IMG/VR virus record: IMGVR_UViG_3300034026_000014
Location: 1 to 59,191 of that record
Length of the DNA stretch: 59,191 nt
From: a virus
Strand: one strand, 5' to 3'
This document shows, piece by piece, positions 58,080 through 59,191 of this stretch. Each line of letters begins with the position of its first letter. The stretch's first letter is position 1. Both the position numbers and the translations under genes were made by a program. The notes under the pieces were generated by a model. The model had not been told where the DNA came from. It saw nothing but the letters and a program-made list of their open reading frames with translations, and ran no database searches.

Positions 58080-58115
58080 AGAGAGGGAGGGAGCCGCGGG
58101 GCTCCCTCCCTCTCT
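58080..58115 (+). terminator. Strong terminator after the late operon
   Basis: Perfect 16-bp arms (58080-58095 and 58100-58115) with a 4-base loop, then GTTTA. It lies 32 bases after the spike stop codon and closes the late transcript. Confidence 0.8.
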
Positions 58116-58167
58116 GTTTAGCGGCTTTGAGTTTTGACTCTGTCAATATGAAATTCTGGCCGTTATC

Positions 58168-58425
58168 GTGAATCAAGCCTCGCGATTATCGTTTTTGCGC
58201 GCAGAGTTCCGCCTCGCGGGCCACGCGCGCCTGCGCCCCGCCGTCGAGGTGGACAACGTGCTCAACCAGACTGTCTTCACCTTCGGCGCCGAGTTCGTCA
58301 ACTTCAACGCGCTCCGCCCCGGCGCGACCGACGCGCAGCGCCGAGCCTTCGACGACACCTTCCTCGTCCCGACGCGCACGCTCCGCCCGCGGACGGTGCG
58401 CGTCGGGCTGCGCGTGGACTTTTAG
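58168..58425 (+). pseudogene. 3' fragment of an Oar-like TonB-dependent receptor
   Basis: 85 codons. VEVDNVLNQTVFTFGAEFVNF and a final ...RTVRVGLRVDF (aromatic C-terminus) are the last strands of an outer-membrane beta-barrel. The plug, and most of the barrel, are missing, so this is the tail of a host gene cut by the phage end or an old deletion. It marks the likely chromosome junction at about 58,120-58,185. Confidence 0.65.
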
Positions 58426-58463
58426 ACGGGGCTGGATATGTTCGGCCTGAGGCCCGCGTAAAA

Positions 58464-58504
58464 AAGAAGAGCACGCCCCCGCCAGCGGGAGGCGTGCTCT
58501 TCTT
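58464..58504. terminator. Bidirectional terminator between convergent genes
   Basis: 14-bp arms AAGAAGAGCACGCC/GGCGTGCTCTTCTT with a 13-base loop; A-rich and T-rich ends work on both strands. Lies between the receptor fragment and the convergent secreted protein gene. Confidence 0.8.
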
Positions 58505-58525
58505 GAGTAGGGAAGTCGCCCGCGG

Positions 58526-59131
58526 TTACGGGACGACGTCGAACGACACCGTGTTGGAGTCGGCCGGCTTGCCCTTCCACTGCGAGTAACGCCGGAGCGT
58601 TAACTCGTAGTGCCCCGGCTCCAGCCTCTCGAACCAGCGTTCGAGGTCAAACGACTCCACCTCCGTCGGATTGTTCGGGGTGAGCGTCGTCGTGAACCGC
58701 GGGCCGCCGAGGCTGGAGCCGGCCTGGTCTTTGGCGCGCATCAGTTCGACCACCCCTTTGCGGTAGTGCTGCGGCTGCCCGTCCTTCAGCAGCCGCAGGC
58801 GGTGGCGCAGGTAGCCGTCGCCGGTCTCAACTTCCAGAGACGCGTCGCCCGTGTTGAGCATGGTGAGCCTGACGATGACCTTCTCCCCGGCCTTGAAGGT
58901 GGCCGCCGCTTCGTACCCGTAAGACTTGCGGCTGTAGGCGACGGGGGTGATCGTCAGTCGAACGTCCCGCACCTGCTTCTCCTCCCTCTGCGCCGCCTCG
59001 GCGCTTTTCGCCGGCCGGGCGGCCTGCGTCCCCGCGTCCCCCGGACGCACTCCGTTCGGCGTGGCAAGGACGGTGGTCAGGAGCACCGAAAGTGCCAGCA
59101 GCGACAGCACAGGTAGCGTGCGTAAGAACAT
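58526..59131 (-). CDS. Secreted beta-sandwich-like protein, host
   Basis: 201 residues from ATG 59131, chosen because GGGAGGA precedes it; the upstream in-frame ATG at 59191 adds a basic leader. Signal peptide (LRTLPVLSLLALSVLLTTVLA). The body (KVIVRLTMLNTGDASLEVETG, ERLEPGHYELTLRRY) looks like an Ig-like or DUF-type periplasmic domain. Probably a chromosomal gene outside the phage. Confidence 0.6.
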   Translation of the reverse strand: MFLRTLPVLSLLALSVLLTTVLATPNGVRPGDAGTQAARPAKSAEAAQREEKQVRDVRLTITPVAYSRKSYGYEAAATFKAGEKVIVRLTMLNTGDASLEVETGDGYLRHRLRLLKDGQPQHYRKGVVELMRAKDQAGSSLGGPRFTTTLTPNNPTEVESFDLERWFERLEPGHYELTLRRYSQWKGKPADSNTVSFDVVP

Positions 59132-59191
59132 GCTTTTTCCTCCCCTGCGGGGGCGCGCGGCCCCCCTCGATTTCTCCATCATGACTTTCAT

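Overview
The window is GC-rich, about 60-68% G+C by eye over most of its length. It looks like a temperate siphophage, or phage-plasmid, embedded in an Acidobacteriota-like chromosome. The taxonomic hint is weak. It rests on a TPR regulator with a Fis-type C-terminal helix-turn-helix, and on the C-terminal end of an Oar-like TonB-dependent receptor beside the right end of the phage genes. No rRNA, tRNA or CRISPR array was recognised.

Layout, left to right. 0-1.8 kb: a SAM methyltransferase and a secreted protein, probably host. 1.9-4.9 kb: control genes. These are a small XRE protein, a small secreted proline-rich peptide divergent from the TPR/Fis-HTH regulator, and a CI/Cro-like divergent repressor pair with a readable promoter and operators. 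5.2-9.8 kb: early genes, starting with a lambda-O-style replication protein whose gene contains three palindromic iterons, followed by a run of overlapping small ORFs, many cysteine-rich. 9.8-11.1 kb: a tyrosine integrase whose stop codon lies inside a 24-bp sequence that recurs exactly at 28.6 kb. 11.1-28.6 kb: an accessory segment bounded by those two repeats. It holds hairpin repeats, a truncated second integrase, an AT-richer insert with a DUF262/HNH (GmrSD-like) protein, a regulator-methyltransferase-HEPN-nuclease operon, an AP2-domain protein, a minus-strand operon of small zinc proteins, and a plasmid-type cassette (excisionase-like HTH, ParA, a second iteron-bearing initiator).

28.7-58.1 kb is the late region, read rightward. 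Its order is VRR-NUC-like nuclease, winged-helix protein, small membrane (holin-like) proteins, HD-GYP phosphodiesterase, metallopeptidase, SWIM protein, terminase small and large subunits, portal fused to a 2H phosphoesterase, protease/scaffold, HK97-type capsid, connectors, two tail-tube paralogues, tail chaperones with a lambda-type -1 slippery site, tape measure, a GTA-like tail tip, a tail-tip gene split by a probable RF2-type +1 frameshift, and two fibre/spike proteins with signal peptides. The last of these carries LamG-like and SGNH-hydrolase domains. Three transcription units in this half begin with a shared promoter-like block. The right edge is marked by a strong terminator, the TonB-receptor fragment, a bidirectional terminator and a host-type secreted protein.

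Inferred logic: lysogeny is set by the CI/Cro pair and perhaps tuned by the peptide/TPR pair, because the same TTAGAA-N6-TTCTAA palindrome lies in the peptide-regulator intergenic region and in front of the first gene after the accessory segment. The element carries two independent iteron replicons plus ParA, which suggests plasmid-like maintenance or a phage-plasmid cointegrate. The defence-type genes are clustered in the accessory segment. Two cyclic-nucleotide-phosphodiesterase-type folds (HD-GYP and 2H) lie in the late region and are candidates for counter-defence. All family calls are from motif reading alone; no database was searched.
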